A stretch of 64,000 nucleotides of DNA. It comes from Flavobacterium hydrocarbonoxydans (GTDB lineage Bacteria; Bacteroidota; Bacteroidia; Flavobacteriales; Flavobacteriaceae). The stretch lies in the NCBI RefSeq assembly GCF_009789235.1, contig NZ_WSTB01000007.1, positions 228,861-292,860 of the forward strand, written 5' to 3'. A program made the translations under genes and the position numbers. This document shows positions 17,503 through 26,244 of this stretch, in pieces. Within the stretch, counting starts at the first letter, position 1; each line of letters starts with the position of its first letter. The notes beneath the pieces are model-generated. The model was not told where the DNA came from. It ran no database searches and worked only from the letters and a program-made list of their open reading frames with translations.

Positions 17503-17577
17503 TCCTGCAAGGTTTCCAAAACCTTGTAGGTATAGTTTTAAGAGTTAAACCTACAAGGTTTTGAAAACCTTGCAGGA
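17503..17577. repeat. inverted pair of CCTGCAAGGTTT...CCTTGTAGG palindromes
   Basis: CCTGCAAGGTTTCCAAAACC (then TTGTAGG; 17504-17530) faces its reverse complement at 17550-17576 across about 20 bp. Each half is itself palindromic (AAGGTTTTnnAAACCTT). This is a common intergenic repeat type in Flavobacterium; it could also act as a terminator for the GNAT region. Confidence 0.7.
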
Positions 17578-17580
17578 TGA

Positions 17581-17619
17581 AAAAAACCTAACCAATTTAT
17601 AAAATCGGTTAGGTTTTTT
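17581..17619. terminator. bidirectional terminator, 13-bp perfect stem
   Basis: AAAAAACCTAACC (17581-17593) and GGTTAGGTTTTTT (17607-17619) with a 13-nt loop. It ends 2 bp from the stop codon of the minus-strand gene at 17622, for which it supplies a T run in the transcript. Confidence 0.8.
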
Positions 17620-17621
17620 AT

Positions 17622-17978
17622 TTATTCACTCATTTCGTCGTAACGTTCCGGAACTTGCGGATCGTACAAAGGGCATTTGAATTCTTCCAGTACATCTACC
17701 AGTTTGTCCATGGTGGTACCCTCGGTTCCGTAACAGTCTATTTTGATGCTTTGTGGTGTGGTGATTACCTGAAAAGCACCTTTTCCAGTTGTATTTTGCC
17801 AGCTGTTTTCATCGACTTTTTCCCATTTTGAGAATACCGAATTGATTCGGTTCAGGATTACCTGTACCGGAAGCGTTTCTAAACCTTCTACTTCTTGTTT
17901 TTCGAGTAATGCCTCGTAAACTTCGTGGTGGTTTAGGTACACTTCTTCTAAATATTTCCAAAAAAGTAATTCGTACAT
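17622..17978 (-). CDS. hypothetical protein, 118 aa, downstream of purM
   Basis: A small acidic cytoplasmic protein (MYELLFWKYLEEVYLNHHEV...) with no signal peptide. It has an N-terminal helical half and a beta-rich middle (GAFQVITTPQSIKIDCYGTE, residues about 68-87). The C-terminus CPLYDPQVPERYDEMSE is polar. The family was not recognised. It lies 95 bp after purM on the same strand, but a 21-bp inverted repeat between them could separate transcription. Codon use looks ordinary. Confidence 0.65.
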   Translation of the reverse strand: MYELLFWKYLEEVYLNHHEVYEALLEKQEVEGLETLPVQVILNRINSVFSKWEKVDENSWQNTTGKGAFQVITTPQSIKIDCYGTEGTTMDKLVDVLEEFKCPLYDPQVPERYDEMSE

Positions 17979-17993
17979 AGCTGTTATTTTTAA

Positions 17994-18063
17994 ACCATAT
18001 AAGTGATATAAGTTAAATTAAGCTTTAAATCTTATTGATCTGAACTTACATCACTTATATGGT
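17994..18063. repeat. 21-bp inverted repeat between purM and the next gene
   Basis: ACCATATAAGTGATATAAGT (17994-18013) and its partner ending at 18063 pair over 21 bp with one mismatch around a 28-nt AT-rich loop. No T run follows on the minus strand, so it may be an RNA processing or stability hairpin, or a repeat, rather than a terminator. Confidence 0.7.
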
Positions 18064-18073
18064 GAAATATTTT

Positions 18074-19252
18074 TTAATATTCGAATGTACCGTATTCGCT
18101 GGTTATGGTCAATTTCTTAGCATCTGCCGCTTCTACTCTTCCTACGATTTGTGCCTCGACATTGAACGATTTTGAAATCGCAATAATATCCTGAGCAATA
18201 TTTTCAGGTACGTAAATTTCCATACGGTGACCGCAGTTGAAAACCTGATACATTTCTTTCCAGTCGGTTTTTGATTGCTCCTGAATTAATTGGAACAATG
18301 GTGGAACCGGGAATAAATTATCTTTTATAATGTGTAAATTCTGAACGAAATGTAAAATTTTAGTTTGCGCTCCACCGCTGCAATGCACCATTCCGTGAAT
18401 TTCGTTTGGCGTGTAAGTATCTAAAATTTTCTTGATGATTGGCGCATAAGTACGTGTTGGCGAAAGGACCAACTGACCTGCGTTTATTGGGCTGTTTTCT
18501 ACAGCATCAGTTAGATTTACCTGACCGGAATAAATTAATTCTTCCGGAACAAGAGCATCGTAACTTTCCGGATATTTTTTGGCTAAATATTTCCCGAAAA
18601 CATCGTGACGGGCAGATGTTAAACCATTGCTTCCCATTCCCCCATTATAGCTTTTTTCGTAAGTCGCCTGACCAAAAGAAGTCAGACCAACAATTACGTC
18701 ACCGGCTTTGATATTGGCGTTATCCACCACATCGCTGCGTTTCATACGGGCTGTTACGGTAGAATCTACAATAATAGTACGAACAACATCACCAACATCG
18801 GCAGTTTCGCCTCCTGTTGAATGAATGGTTACACCGAAAGATTTTAACTCGTTGATTAATTCTTCGGTTCCGTTGATGATGGCCGAAATAACTTCAGCCG
18901 GAATTAGGTTTTTATTTCTTCCGATTGTGGATGAAAGCAGGATATTATCTGTAGCTCCCACACACAACAAATCGTCGATATTCATGATTAAAGCATCCTG
19001 AGCGATTCCTTTCCAAACCGAAATATCACCAGTTTCTTTCCAGTACATATACGCCAAAGACGATTTTGTACCGGCTCCGTCAGCGTGCATAATCAGACAA
19101 TAATCTTCATCTTGTGTAAGATAATCGGGAACAATTTTGCAGAATGCCTGAGGAAATAAACCTTTATCGATGTTTTTTATGGCGTTGTGTACGTCTTCTT
19201 TTGATGCCGAAACACCTCTTTGTGCGTACCTTTTGCTAGAATCTGAACTCAT
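18074..19252 (-). CDS. purM: phosphoribosylformylglycinamidine cyclo-ligase (AIR synthase)
   Basis: A 392-residue member of the PurM superfamily, which closes the imidazole ring in purine synthesis (FGAM + ATP to AIR). YAQRGVSASKEDV at residues 8-20 and LIMHADGAGTKSSLAYMYW near residue 53 match the ATP-binding start, with the latter equivalent to the DGVGTK motif. HSTGGETADVGDVVRT near residue 143 corresponds to the conserved GGETAEMP region. Bacteroidota PurM proteins have this longer, slightly divergent form. It is transcribed apart from glnN by the terminator at 19456. The start was set at the ATG preceding the S-S-x-R-Y-A-x-R-G-V motif. Confidence 0.88.
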   Translation of the reverse strand: MSSDSSKRYAQRGVSASKEDVHNAIKNIDKGLFPQAFCKIVPDYLTQDEDYCLIMHADGAGTKSSLAYMYWKETGDISVWKGIAQDALIMNIDDLLCVGATDNILLSSTIGRNKNLIPAEVISAIINGTEELINELKSFGVTIHSTGGETADVGDVVRTIIVDSTVTARMKRSDVVDNANIKAGDVIVGLTSFGQATYEKSYNGGMGSNGLTSARHDVFGKYLAKKYPESYDALVPEELIYSGQVNLTDAVENSPINAGQLVLSPTRTYAPIIKKILDTYTPNEIHGMVHCSGGAQTKILHFVQNLHIIKDNLFPVPPLFQLIQEQSKTDWKEMYQVFNCGHRMEIYVPENIAQDIIAISKSFNVEAQIVGRVEAADAKKLTITSEYGTFEY

Positions 19253-19336
19253 GAAACTTAGTTTGTGTTGATGTGGTGCAAAGATAATCGCTTTTTTTAA
19301 TTCTTTTAATGATTCCTTATATTGATTGTGAAAAAG

Positions 19337-19549
19337 TTTTTGCCACTAATTACACTAATTGTCACTAATTAAAAATGAGGGAAGTAAAAAATGATTTTAT
19401 GGATTTTAAGATTGCGCAGAATTATTTACCACAAATTAGCACAAATTTTATAAAGCAAAAATCATCCTTAGCGGATGATTTTTGTTTATGACTATTTAGA
19501 AAAAATTCAAAATAGAATTTGTGGGAATTTGTGTAATTAGTGGCAAAAA
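19337..19549. repeat. 24-bp long-range inverted repeat
   Basis: TTTTTGCCACTAATTACAC (start of the arm at 19337-19360) and its reverse complement at 19526-19549 flank about 165 bp. Similar GCCACTAATTACACTAATT strings are widespread dispersed repeats in Flavobacterium. The gap 19253-19553 otherwise contains only the terminator at 19456-19484. Confidence 0.6.
19456..19484 (-). terminator. terminator of glutamine synthetase III gene
   Basis: Perfect 11-bp stem AAAAATCATCC / GGATGATTTTT (19457-19467, 19473-19483) with a 5-nt loop and T run on both strands, 70 bp after the glnN stop. Confidence 0.8.
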
Positions 19550-19553
19550 AAAA

Positions 19554-21743
19554 TTACTTCGTAAATAACAATTCTCTGTATTTCGTCAATGTCCAGCTTT
19601 GGTCATCTACCAAAAGCTCTAATTTATCACAGTGATTACGAATATCCTCAAAATAAGGTTTTACATTATTACAATAGGCTTCTGCCATTTTCTGAGCATC
19701 CGTCAGGGTATTTGCTTTTTTTCTTTCGTTGGTCATGGCAGCCACTTTAGAACTGATACCTTCTATATGTCCTGAAATTTCTTTGATTAAAAGAATCTGT
19801 TCTTTAGCAATAGTTTCAAATTCCTTACCGAAGATTTCTTTTAAACCTTTTACATTTTCAATTAAGGTATTTTGATAATGAATAGCCGTTGGAATCACAT
19901 GATTTCTCGAAATATCTCCCAAAACTCTTCCTTCAATCTGGATTTTTTTGGTGTATTCTTCCAATTCTATTTCGTAACGCGCTTCCGCTTCTACGTGATT
20001 CATGATGCCTAATTCATCAAACAAAGCAAAAGCTTGTTTAGAAACTTTGGCTTTTATGGCTTCCGGAGTGGTTTTAAAGTTACTCAAACCTCTTTTTGCA
20101 GCTTCTTTTTCCCAGGCTTCGCTATAACCATCTCCTTCAAAAAGGATTTTTTTAGATTGTTTGATGTATTCTCTCAAAACATTAAAGATTGCATCGTCTT
20201 TTTTCATGTCTTTCGACTCAATCAAAGTATCAACTGCCACTTTAAAATCTTTTAATTGTTTGGCTACAATGGCATTCAGGGTTGTCATGGCATTCGAACA
20301 GTTTGCATTGGAACCAACGGCTCTGAACTCAAATTTATTTCCTGTAAAAGCAAAAGGAGATGTTCTGTTTCTATCGGTATTATCCAGAAGTACATCCGGA
20401 ATTTTACCTACTACGTTCAATTTTAAATCGGTTTTTTCTTCTGGCGAAAGTTTTCCGGTTGTTACACTTTCTAACTCAGACAACACTTTTGTTAATTGCG
20501 CTCCGATGAAAACTGAGATAATAGCCGGCGGCGCTTCATTTGCTCCTAATCGATGATCGTTACTTGCTGTGGCGATTGACGCTCTCAATAAAGTCTCATA
20601 ATCGTTTACAGCTTTGATGGTATTAATAAAGAAGGTCAAAAACTGTAAATTACTCATTGGCGTTTTGCTCGGACTCAATAAATTTACTCCGGTATCTGTT
20701 GCCAACGACCAGTTGTTGTGCTTTCCTGAACCGTTTACTCCTTTGAAAGGTTTTTCGTGAAACAACACTTTAAAATCATGACGTTCAGCCACTTTCTGCA
20801 TCACGTCCATCAATAATGAGTTATGATCTACGGCTAAATTGGTTTCCTCAAAAATCGGTGCCAACTCAAACTGATTGGGTGCCACTTCGTTATGACGGGT
20901 TTTTACCGGAATTCCGAGCAGCATACATTCCTGTTCCAAATCTCTCATATACGTTAATGCACGCGTAGGGATTGAGCCAAAATAATGATCATCTAACTGT
21001 TGTCCTTTAGCAGAAGTGTGTCCTAATAAAGTACGTCCTGTCATCATTAAATCCGGGCGGGAATTTGCCAAAGCTTTATCAATCAGGAAATATTCTTGTT
21101 CCCAGCCTAAAGTTGCGGTTACTTTTTTGACGTTTTTATCAAAATATTTACAAACCTCAGTAGCGGCTTCATCCATTGCAGATAATGCTCTCAATAACGG
21201 AATTTTATTATCTAAAGCTTCTCCCGTGTAGGCGATAAAAACCGTAGGAATACATAAAGTTGTACCATATATAAAAGCTGGCGAAGTGGGATCCCAGGCG
21301 GTATAGCCACGGGCTTCGAATGTATTTCTAATTCCTCCGTTCGGAAAACTTGAAGCATCAGGTTCTTGTTGTACCAATTGTGCTCCGCCAAATTTTTCTA
21401 CAGGATCACTTCCGTCATAAGACGTTTCGAAAAAAGCATCATGTTTTTCAGCAGTAGTTCCTGTAAGTGGCTGAAACCAGTGTGTATAATGTGTTACGCC
21501 TTTGGCCAAAGCCCATTCTTTCATTCCCATCGCAATATAATCAGCCAGTTTTCTGTCGATTTTAGTTCCGTGCTGAATAGCGTCTCTTACTCCTTTTAAA
21601 GCATCCGAAGTCAAAAACTGCTTCATTGCTTTTTCGTTAAAAACATTCGCCCCAAAAAGTGTCGATTTTTTATCTAATTCTTCAAAATGCACCGGTTTTC
21701 TGGTAGAAGCATCTCTTAGGGCTTGAAAACGTAATGTTGACAT
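19554..21743 (-). CDS. glnN: glutamine synthetase type III
   Basis: A 729-residue GSIII subunit, forming glutamine from glutamate, ammonia and ATP in the cytoplasm; GSIII forms large dodecamers and is typical of Bacteroidota and cyanobacteria. The N-terminal STLFGANVFNEKAM and THYTHWFQPLTG (near residues 82-93) are the family's specific motifs. EQEYFLID near 212 carries metal-binding glutamates, HNEVAPNQFELAPIFEETN near 285 and GVNGSGKHNNWS near 337 are active-site segments, and NRTSPFAFTGNKFEFRAVGS near 440 holds the phosphate-binding Arg. Length matches the family. It is divergent from the type II enzyme gene at 22171, so both nitrogen-assimilation genes share a 427-bp control region. Confidence 0.95.
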   Translation of the reverse strand: MSTLRFQALRDASTRKPVHFEELDKKSTLFGANVFNEKAMKQFLTSDALKGVRDAIQHGTKIDRKLADYIAMGMKEWALAKGVTHYTHWFQPLTGTTAEKHDAFFETSYDGSDPVEKFGGAQLVQQEPDASSFPNGGIRNTFEARGYTAWDPTSPAFIYGTTLCIPTVFIAYTGEALDNKIPLLRALSAMDEAATEVCKYFDKNVKKVTATLGWEQEYFLIDKALANSRPDLMMTGRTLLGHTSAKGQQLDDHYFGSIPTRALTYMRDLEQECMLLGIPVKTRHNEVAPNQFELAPIFEETNLAVDHNSLLMDVMQKVAERHDFKVLFHEKPFKGVNGSGKHNNWSLATDTGVNLLSPSKTPMSNLQFLTFFINTIKAVNDYETLLRASIATASNDHRLGANEAPPAIISVFIGAQLTKVLSELESVTTGKLSPEEKTDLKLNVVGKIPDVLLDNTDRNRTSPFAFTGNKFEFRAVGSNANCSNAMTTLNAIVAKQLKDFKVAVDTLIESKDMKKDDAIFNVLREYIKQSKKILFEGDGYSEAWEKEAAKRGLSNFKTTPEAIKAKVSKQAFALFDELGIMNHVEAEARYEIELEEYTKKIQIEGRVLGDISRNHVIPTAIHYQNTLIENVKGLKEIFGKEFETIAKEQILLIKEISGHIEGISSKVAAMTNERKKANTLTDAQKMAEAYCNNVKPYFEDIRNHCDKLELLVDDQSWTLTKYRELLFTK

Positions 21744-21791
21744 GTATCTATATTTTTAAATTGCTATTAATTTTGATTGAAAAACAAGAGA

Positions 21792-22132
21792 CAAATATAA
21801 TCAATTAAAAAGCCTCTAAAAAAGATAAACCTGACAATTTTAAACAAAGAATATTCAAAAGAAGAATGGTTTTTTAAAGAATAATCAATTTGTTTTGAAG
21901 AAATATAACAAAATACCGCAGTATTATTCAAGAAACAAACACTTTTTCGTAATTTAAACGCAAAGAATACCAAAAAACAAGCTTAATAATTACGAATTTA
22001 TTTTTTTAACCACAGTAAAATTGCTTTTTTAAAAATATACCCCTATCAAAATTGCGCTTATGCAAAAAATTATAGTTGACAATAAATTTATACCCCCTAA
22101 TTTTTAGGACTAAAAAAATAAATCTATATTTG
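21792..22132. promoter_or_regulatory. divergent glutamine synthetase control region
   Basis: For glnN a TATATTTG box lies on the minus strand at 21799-21792, 49 bp before its ATG. For the type II gene TATATTTG lies at 22125-22132, 39 bp before its ATG. Neither has a good TTG at the usual distance, which points to activation. Two similar strings, TATACCCCTA (22036-22045) and TATACCCCCTA (22089-22099), the second followed by the dyad CCTAATTTTTAGG, are candidate sites for a nitrogen regulator. Confidence 0.5.
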
Positions 22133-22170
22133 ACCCAAGCAAAAAAAACAAAAAATTAATTTATATTATT

Positions 22171-23187
22171 ATGGCTAAAATTAAGTTAGAGTACATTTGG
22201 TTAGATGGATATGAACCAACTCAAAATCTTAGAAGTAAAACTAAAGTTGAAGAGCACGACAATTTCAAAGGAACATTAGAAGAACTTGGTAACTGGTCAT
22301 TTGATGGATCATCTACTAAACAAGCTGAAGGTGGATCTTCTGACTGTTTATTAGTACCTGTTGCAATTTACCCAGACCCAACTCGTATCAACGGATACCT
22401 TGTAATGTCTGAAGTTATGTATGCTGATGGAACTCCACACCCTTCTAACGGTAGAGCTACTATTGATGATGATAATGATGATTTCTGGTTTGGTTTCGAA
22501 CAAGAATATTTCATCATGGACACTAAAACTTTATTGCCATTAGGTTTCCCTGTTGGAGGATATCCTGCTCCACAAGGTATGTACTACTGCTCTGTAGGTG
22601 GAAAAAACACTCACGGAAGAAAATTAGTAGAAGAGCATGCTGACTTATGTATCGCTGCTGGAATCAACTTCGAAGGTATTAACCAAGAGGTTGCCTGCGG
22701 ACAATGGGAATTCCAATTATTCGCTAAAGGTGCTAAAAAAGCCGGAGACGAAATTTGGATCGCCAGATACTTATTAGATCGTTTGACTGAAAAATATGGT
22801 TACTATATCGAGTACCACCCAAAACCACTTGGTGATACAGACTGGAATGGTTCTGGAATGCACGCTAACTTCTCTAACGAGGTGTTAAGAACATGTGGAG
22901 ACCAGGCTACTTACGAAAGAATCTGTGAGGCTTTCCGTCCTGTTACTGCTGAGCACATCGCAGTTTACGGAGCTTACAACGACCAACGTTTAACTGGTAA
23001 ACACGAAACTGCTTCTATCCATGATTTCTCTTACGGAATCTCAGACAGAGGATGTTCAATCCGTATTCCTTTGATGACTGTTCAAAAAGGATGGAAAGGA
23101 TGGTTAGAAGACAGAAGACCAGCTTCAAACGGAGATCCATACAAAATTGCTGCCAGAATTATCAAAACTGTTAAATCAGCGCTATAA
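22171..23187 (+). CDS. glnA: glutamine synthetase, eukaryote-like type II
   Basis: A 338-residue compact glutamine synthetase of the GSII class (octamer/decamer). LEYIWLDGYEPTQNLRSKT is the family start. NWSFDGSSTKQAEGGSSD near residue 42 is the beta-grasp/active-site loop. WFGFEQEYFIMD (about 106-117) carries metal-ligand glutamates, and GINQEVACGQWEFQLF and DWNGSGMHANFSNE are further catalytic segments. GSIIs lack the adenylylation site of GSI. Many codons are strongly optimised (AAC, GGT/GGA, ATC), consistent with high expression and unlike neighbouring genes. It is divergent from glnN and ends in a strong terminator. Confidence 0.95.
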   Translation: MAKIKLEYIWLDGYEPTQNLRSKTKVEEHDNFKGTLEELGNWSFDGSSTKQAEGGSSDCLLVPVAIYPDPTRINGYLVMSEVMYADGTPHPSNGRATIDDDNDDFWFGFEQEYFIMDTKTLLPLGFPVGGYPAPQGMYYCSVGGKNTHGRKLVEEHADLCIAAGINFEGINQEVACGQWEFQLFAKGAKKAGDEIWIARYLLDRLTEKYGYYIEYHPKPLGDTDWNGSGMHANFSNEVLRTCGDQATYERICEAFRPVTAEHIAVYGAYNDQRLTGKHETASIHDFSYGISDRGCSIRIPLMTVQKGWKGWLEDRRPASNGDPYKIAARIIKTVKSAL

Positions 23188-23206
23188 TTCAGGTTCAAAT
23201 TATACT

Positions 23207-23240
23207 AAAAGTGCCATCGTAAATGATGGCACTTTTTTTT
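23207..23240 (+). terminator. terminator of glutamine synthetase II gene
   Basis: Stem AAAAGTGCCATC / GATGGCACTTTT with a 6-nt loop and eight T residues, 20 bp after the stop codon. Confidence 0.9.
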
Positions 23241-23287
23241 GTTCCATTTTTTCCGGTAGCAGAAATAGTAGTTTTCAAAAGAACGCC

Positions 23288-23358
23288 TTGTCCTGCTATC
23301 CGCTATATCTATTGTTGCGAACCCCGCAACAATAGGATACCGCTTCTATCAGGGCTAT
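23288..23358 (+). repeat. hairpin repeat, copy C
   Basis: Arms TCCTGCTATCCGCTATA and CCGCTTCTATCAGGGCTA, with stem CTATTGTTGCG (23309-23319), loop AACCC and CGCAACAATAG (23325-23335). Relative to copy B, stem positions 3 and 8 have changed with matching changes in the opposite arm. It lies between glnA and terC. Confidence 0.85.
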
Positions 23359-23409
23359 TATAGAAATTTTAGTTTTTATAAGTAACATTGGGTTAGAGTC
23401 AAAGGTTTT

Positions 23410-23437
23410 TCCGTAGTGGCGCACAGCAGTGCGTCTT
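23410..23437 (-). repeat. isolated copy of the GACGCACTGCTGTGCG hairpin
   Basis: TCCGTAGTGGCGCACAGCAG (then TGCGTCTT) is the reverse complement of the core of the tandem repeat at 28658-29445, which includes the palindrome CGCACTGCTGTGCG. It shows that this core also occurs alone. Confidence 0.7.
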
Positions 23438-23551
23438 CGAACTTTGACAGAGATCTCAATAATTCAAACCCAACAGATTTTAAAACCAGTTAGGTTTATA
23501 AATTTGAAAGTAATTATCTAATAATTAATTTTAAAGTTAAACTTCAAAAAC

Positions 23552-23559
23552 TATCTTTG
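23552..23559 (+). promoter_or_regulatory. -7 box for terC
   Basis: TATCTTTG matches TAnnTTTG, 22 bp before the ATG at 23582. A TTG at the right distance is not seen. Confidence 0.45.
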
Positions 23560-23581
23560 TAAATCATTTAAAAAATATATC

Positions 23582-24553
23582 ATGATAGTCTGGATTTTCT
23601 TCTTGCTCGCCGTAGTTTTTATTCTTGCTTTAGATTTGGGTGTTTTTAATAAAACGCCACATATTATTAGTACCAAAGAAGCAAGTAAATGGACACTTAT
23701 TTGGGTAACGCTTTCATTCCTTTTTTCAGGTGTGATTTACTGGCTTTATACCACAGATTATATTGATAATCCCGACAATCTAAAACCTGCTGTTGCTTCG
23801 ATGAAGTTTATCACCGGATACCTGATTGAACTTTCTTTGAGTGTCGATAATATTTTTGTAATTGCCATTATTTTTGCTTCTTTCAAAATACCTCAAAAAT
23901 ACCAGCACCGTGTTTTGTTCTGGGGAATCCTTGGAGCAATCGTTTTCCGTGGACTGATGATTTTCTTTGGTGTCATGATTATCAATAAATTTGCCTGGAT
24001 GACGTATATTTTTGGTGCTTTTTTATTATTTACGGCTATCAAAATGTTGTTTTCTGGCGAAGAAGAAGATTTTCAGCCAAAAGATTCCTTTGTATATAAA
24101 ACATTAGGCAAAATCATGCCACTAACCTCTGAAACAGATGGTGAAAAGTTCTTCATTTCAACCAAAACTGCCAAAAGAGCTGCGACTCCTTTATTTGTTG
24201 CCTTAATTGTAATTGAGGTAATGGATGTACTTTTTGCTGTTGACAGCGTTCCTGCTATCTTAGCCATTACATCAGATCCGTTTTTAGTATTCAGTTCTAA
24301 TATTTTTGCTATTCTGGGATTGCGTTCTATGTACTTTTTCCTGGCGAATATGCTGGCTAAATTCAGCTATTTAGAGTACAGCTTAATTGCGATTCTAAGT
24401 TTCGTAGGACTTAAAATGTTATTGCACGATTTTATTCATTTACCAGAATGGGCGTCATTAGGTTTTATTGCGCTTTCGCTTTTAGTAGGAATATTGGTTT
24501 CCTTAAAATTTGGAGAAGAAAAAGTACTGACTGATAATACTGAGGAAGAATAA
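23582..24553 (+). CDS. TerC family integral membrane protein (Alx-like)
   Basis: A 323-residue inner-membrane protein with about nine hydrophobic spans and the conserved acidic motifs ELSLSVDNIFVIA (near residue 83) and VMDVLFAVDSVPAILAIT (near residue 216). These transmembrane aspartates are thought to handle metal ions; family members are linked to manganese export (Alx/MntP-like activity) and tellurite resistance. Length and motif spacing fit a complete protein. It stands alone, convergent with the collagen-like lipoprotein gene across a bidirectional terminator. Confidence 0.93.
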   Translation: MIVWIFFLLAVVFILALDLGVFNKTPHIISTKEASKWTLIWVTLSFLFSGVIYWLYTTDYIDNPDNLKPAVASMKFITGYLIELSLSVDNIFVIAIIFASFKIPQKYQHRVLFWGILGAIVFRGLMIFFGVMIINKFAWMTYIFGAFLLFTAIKMLFSGEEEDFQPKDSFVYKTLGKIMPLTSETDGEKFFISTKTAKRAATPLFVALIVIEVMDVLFAVDSVPAILAITSDPFLVFSSNIFAILGLRSMYFFLANMLAKFSYLEYSLIAILSFVGLKMLLHDFIHLPEWASLGFIALSLLVGILVSLKFGEEKVLTDNTEEE

Positions 24554-24577
24554 TTTTCTTAAAAAACATATATTCAT

Positions 24578-24609
24578 AAAAAAAGGAAATCTTGCGATTT
24601 CCTTTTTTT
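24578..24609. terminator. bidirectional terminator
   Basis: AAAAAAAGGAAATC / GATTTCCTTTTTTT with a 4-nt loop, between convergent terC and the lipoprotein gene at 24628. Confidence 0.9.
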
Positions 24610-24627
24610 ATAAACTCTCATGAATTA

Positions 24628-25149
24628 CTAGTTAACTTTCTTAACATTGCTGTCATCAATGTTGTATTTTGCAATAACAGCGTTATAGTCTGAATAGTCA
24701 GGTTTATTCGCAGATTTAGCATTTAATCCATCATCACCTGGAATAATAACAATTCGAAATGTTTTACCTAACCTAAAACTATTTGGCAATTGAGACAAAT
24801 CACTTATACTACCATCAATAAAAATTGTAACATTATTTTTAGAAAAAGTATAATTATATTGAGCGGTCTCTAAGCCATCATTAAAGTAATATATCTGGGG
24901 TAGTAATGCCCAACTATCAGCTTGATTAGCTGCACTAACTAATTCATATACCAAAATATTATCACCTGATAACATGCCAGTTAATGAAACATTCCTTTCA
25001 TAATTTGGGCCAACAAAGTCAAATGTAGTTTCAGTAACATAAGCAATTAATCCATCTTGTCCATCATATCCCGGAGGTCCTTCCGGTCCTTCACAGCTAG
25101 AAAAAACCATTAATCCAACAACTGCGAAAAGGGTAAGTATCTTTTTCAT
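24628..25149 (-). CDS. lipoprotein with collagen-like tract at its N-terminus
   Basis: A 173-residue protein with SPII signal MKKILTLFAVVGLMVFSSC (Cys19). The lipidated cysteine is followed directly by EGPEGPPGYDGQDG, about five G-x-y triplets of collagen type. The remainder is a beta-rich domain (residues about 36-150), rich in aromatic and acidic residues. Similar lipoproteins, with a short GxY stalk between the lipid and a globular domain, occur in many Flavobacteriia; their role is unknown. The stalk might lift the domain off the outer membrane. It is in its own unit ahead of the esterase gene, from which it is separated by 88 bp. Confidence 0.75.
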   Translation of the reverse strand: MKKILTLFAVVGLMVFSSCEGPEGPPGYDGQDGLIAYVTETTFDFVGPNYERNVSLTGMLSGDNILVYELVSAANQADSWALLPQIYYFNDGLETAQYNYTFSKNNVTIFIDGSISDLSQLPNSFRLGKTFRIVIIPGDDGLNAKSANKPDYSDYNAVIAKYNIDDSNVKKVN

Positions 25150-25237
25150 AATATTTGTTTTTTAAAATTTATAAAGCTATTCCAAAAACCAAACCAAAAA
25201 AATTGTTTTGTGGCTTTTTGAAATGTTTTTTTCATTA

Positions 25238-26104
25238 TTATTTCGCAACCTGTTGATTTTTAAGCAAAATTTTGTTGAAAAATAACACGTGATATGGTAA
25301 TGAATTCTCCCAATAGTCCCAGGTATGTGCTCCCGGACGCTCGGTATAATCGTGATCTACCTTACTATAAACTAATCTACGGTGTAACTCTTTGTTAGGT
25401 TCTATCAGGAAATCATCTACTCCACAATCTATTATCAACGGAAGTTTGTTTGTTTTTATTTTATCAATCATGCCTAAAACTGCATATTGTTTATACATTT
25501 CGGGTTGATCACTTTTGTCACCAAAAACAGGCTGCATCAATTTTACCACCTGTGCCGAAGAATCTCTGTTGAGCATCACACTCATATCTACAGCGCCACT
25601 CATACTCCCGGCAGCACAAAACAATTCCGGATGTTTAGCCGACAAATACAAGGCGCCATGACCTCCCATAGAAAGCCCTGTGATGACTCTTCCGTTTTTA
25701 TTATTAATGGTTCGGTAGGTTTTATCTACTTTCTGAATCACTTCCTGAGTGATAAACGTTTCGAACTGGCTCCCCTGATTTACAGGACTGTCCAAATAAA
25801 AGCTAAAAGTTTCACCTTCCGGCATTACGATAATCATATTGTATTGATCGGCCAGATTTTTAACCAGATCTTTATTAGGCGTATTTTTTAACCAATCAGC
25901 AAAGTGACCGTATGCACCATGCAGTAAATACATTACAGGATATGTTTTTTTGCTTTTGGCATACGAGTTAGGCAACACAATTGCCGCTTTGTAGGTTTTG
26001 CTCATTGCCGTGCTTGCTACCTCTAAAGTATCTACTTTTGCTGCGAAGGAAACACCTGAAACACAAAAAAGAAAAGCAAGTATCAGCGATTTAACGTTTT
26101 TCAT
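25238..26104 (-). CDS. secreted esterase, alpha/beta hydrolase (CE1/esterase D-like)
   Basis: A 288-residue exported esterase. Signal peptide MKNVKSLILAFLFCVSGVSFA. YPVMYLLHGAYGHFADW near residue 55 is the oxyanion region, and the nucleophile elbow GRVITGLSMGGHGALYLS (about 138-155) contains GLSMGG. The acid is likely in IIDCGVDDFLIEPN near residue 225, and the His lies in PGAHTWDYWENSLPYH near residue 258. The pattern is of feruloyl/acetylxylan esterases and mycolyltransferase-like CE1 enzymes. The substrate is not fixed. A hairpin terminator separates it from the AraC gene upstream. Confidence 0.87.
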   Translation of the reverse strand: MKNVKSLILAFLFCVSGVSFAAKVDTLEVASTAMSKTYKAAIVLPNSYAKSKKTYPVMYLLHGAYGHFADWLKNTPNKDLVKNLADQYNMIIVMPEGETFSFYLDSPVNQGSQFETFITQEVIQKVDKTYRTINNKNGRVITGLSMGGHGALYLSAKHPELFCAAGSMSGAVDMSVMLNRDSSAQVVKLMQPVFGDKSDQPEMYKQYAVLGMIDKIKTNKLPLIIDCGVDDFLIEPNKELHRRLVYSKVDHDYTERPGAHTWDYWENSLPYHVLFFNKILLKNQQVAK

Positions 26105-26165
26105 ATTTAATCATTTTTAATATTAGGGAACGTAAATATACCTCTTTTAAGCTTAATATAAAGAA

Positions 26166-26200
26166 GAAATCCGACAGGTTTTAGGTCCCTGTCGGATTTC
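26166..26200 (-). terminator. terminator of the AraC regulator gene
   Basis: GAAATCCGACAGG (26166-26178) and CCTGTCGGATTTC (26188-26200) pair perfectly. It lies 45 bp after the AraC stop and 62 bp before the esterase start on the same strand. Confidence 0.75.
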
Positions 26201-26244
26201 TTATCCAAATTAAATTTTCTAATCTGTACTATTATCAAAGAAAA

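Noticed and set aside
24628..25149. Genuine collagen-type structural protein
   Set aside because: Only about five GxY triplets are present; the rest is a globular domain, so it is described as a lipoprotein with a short collagen-like tract.
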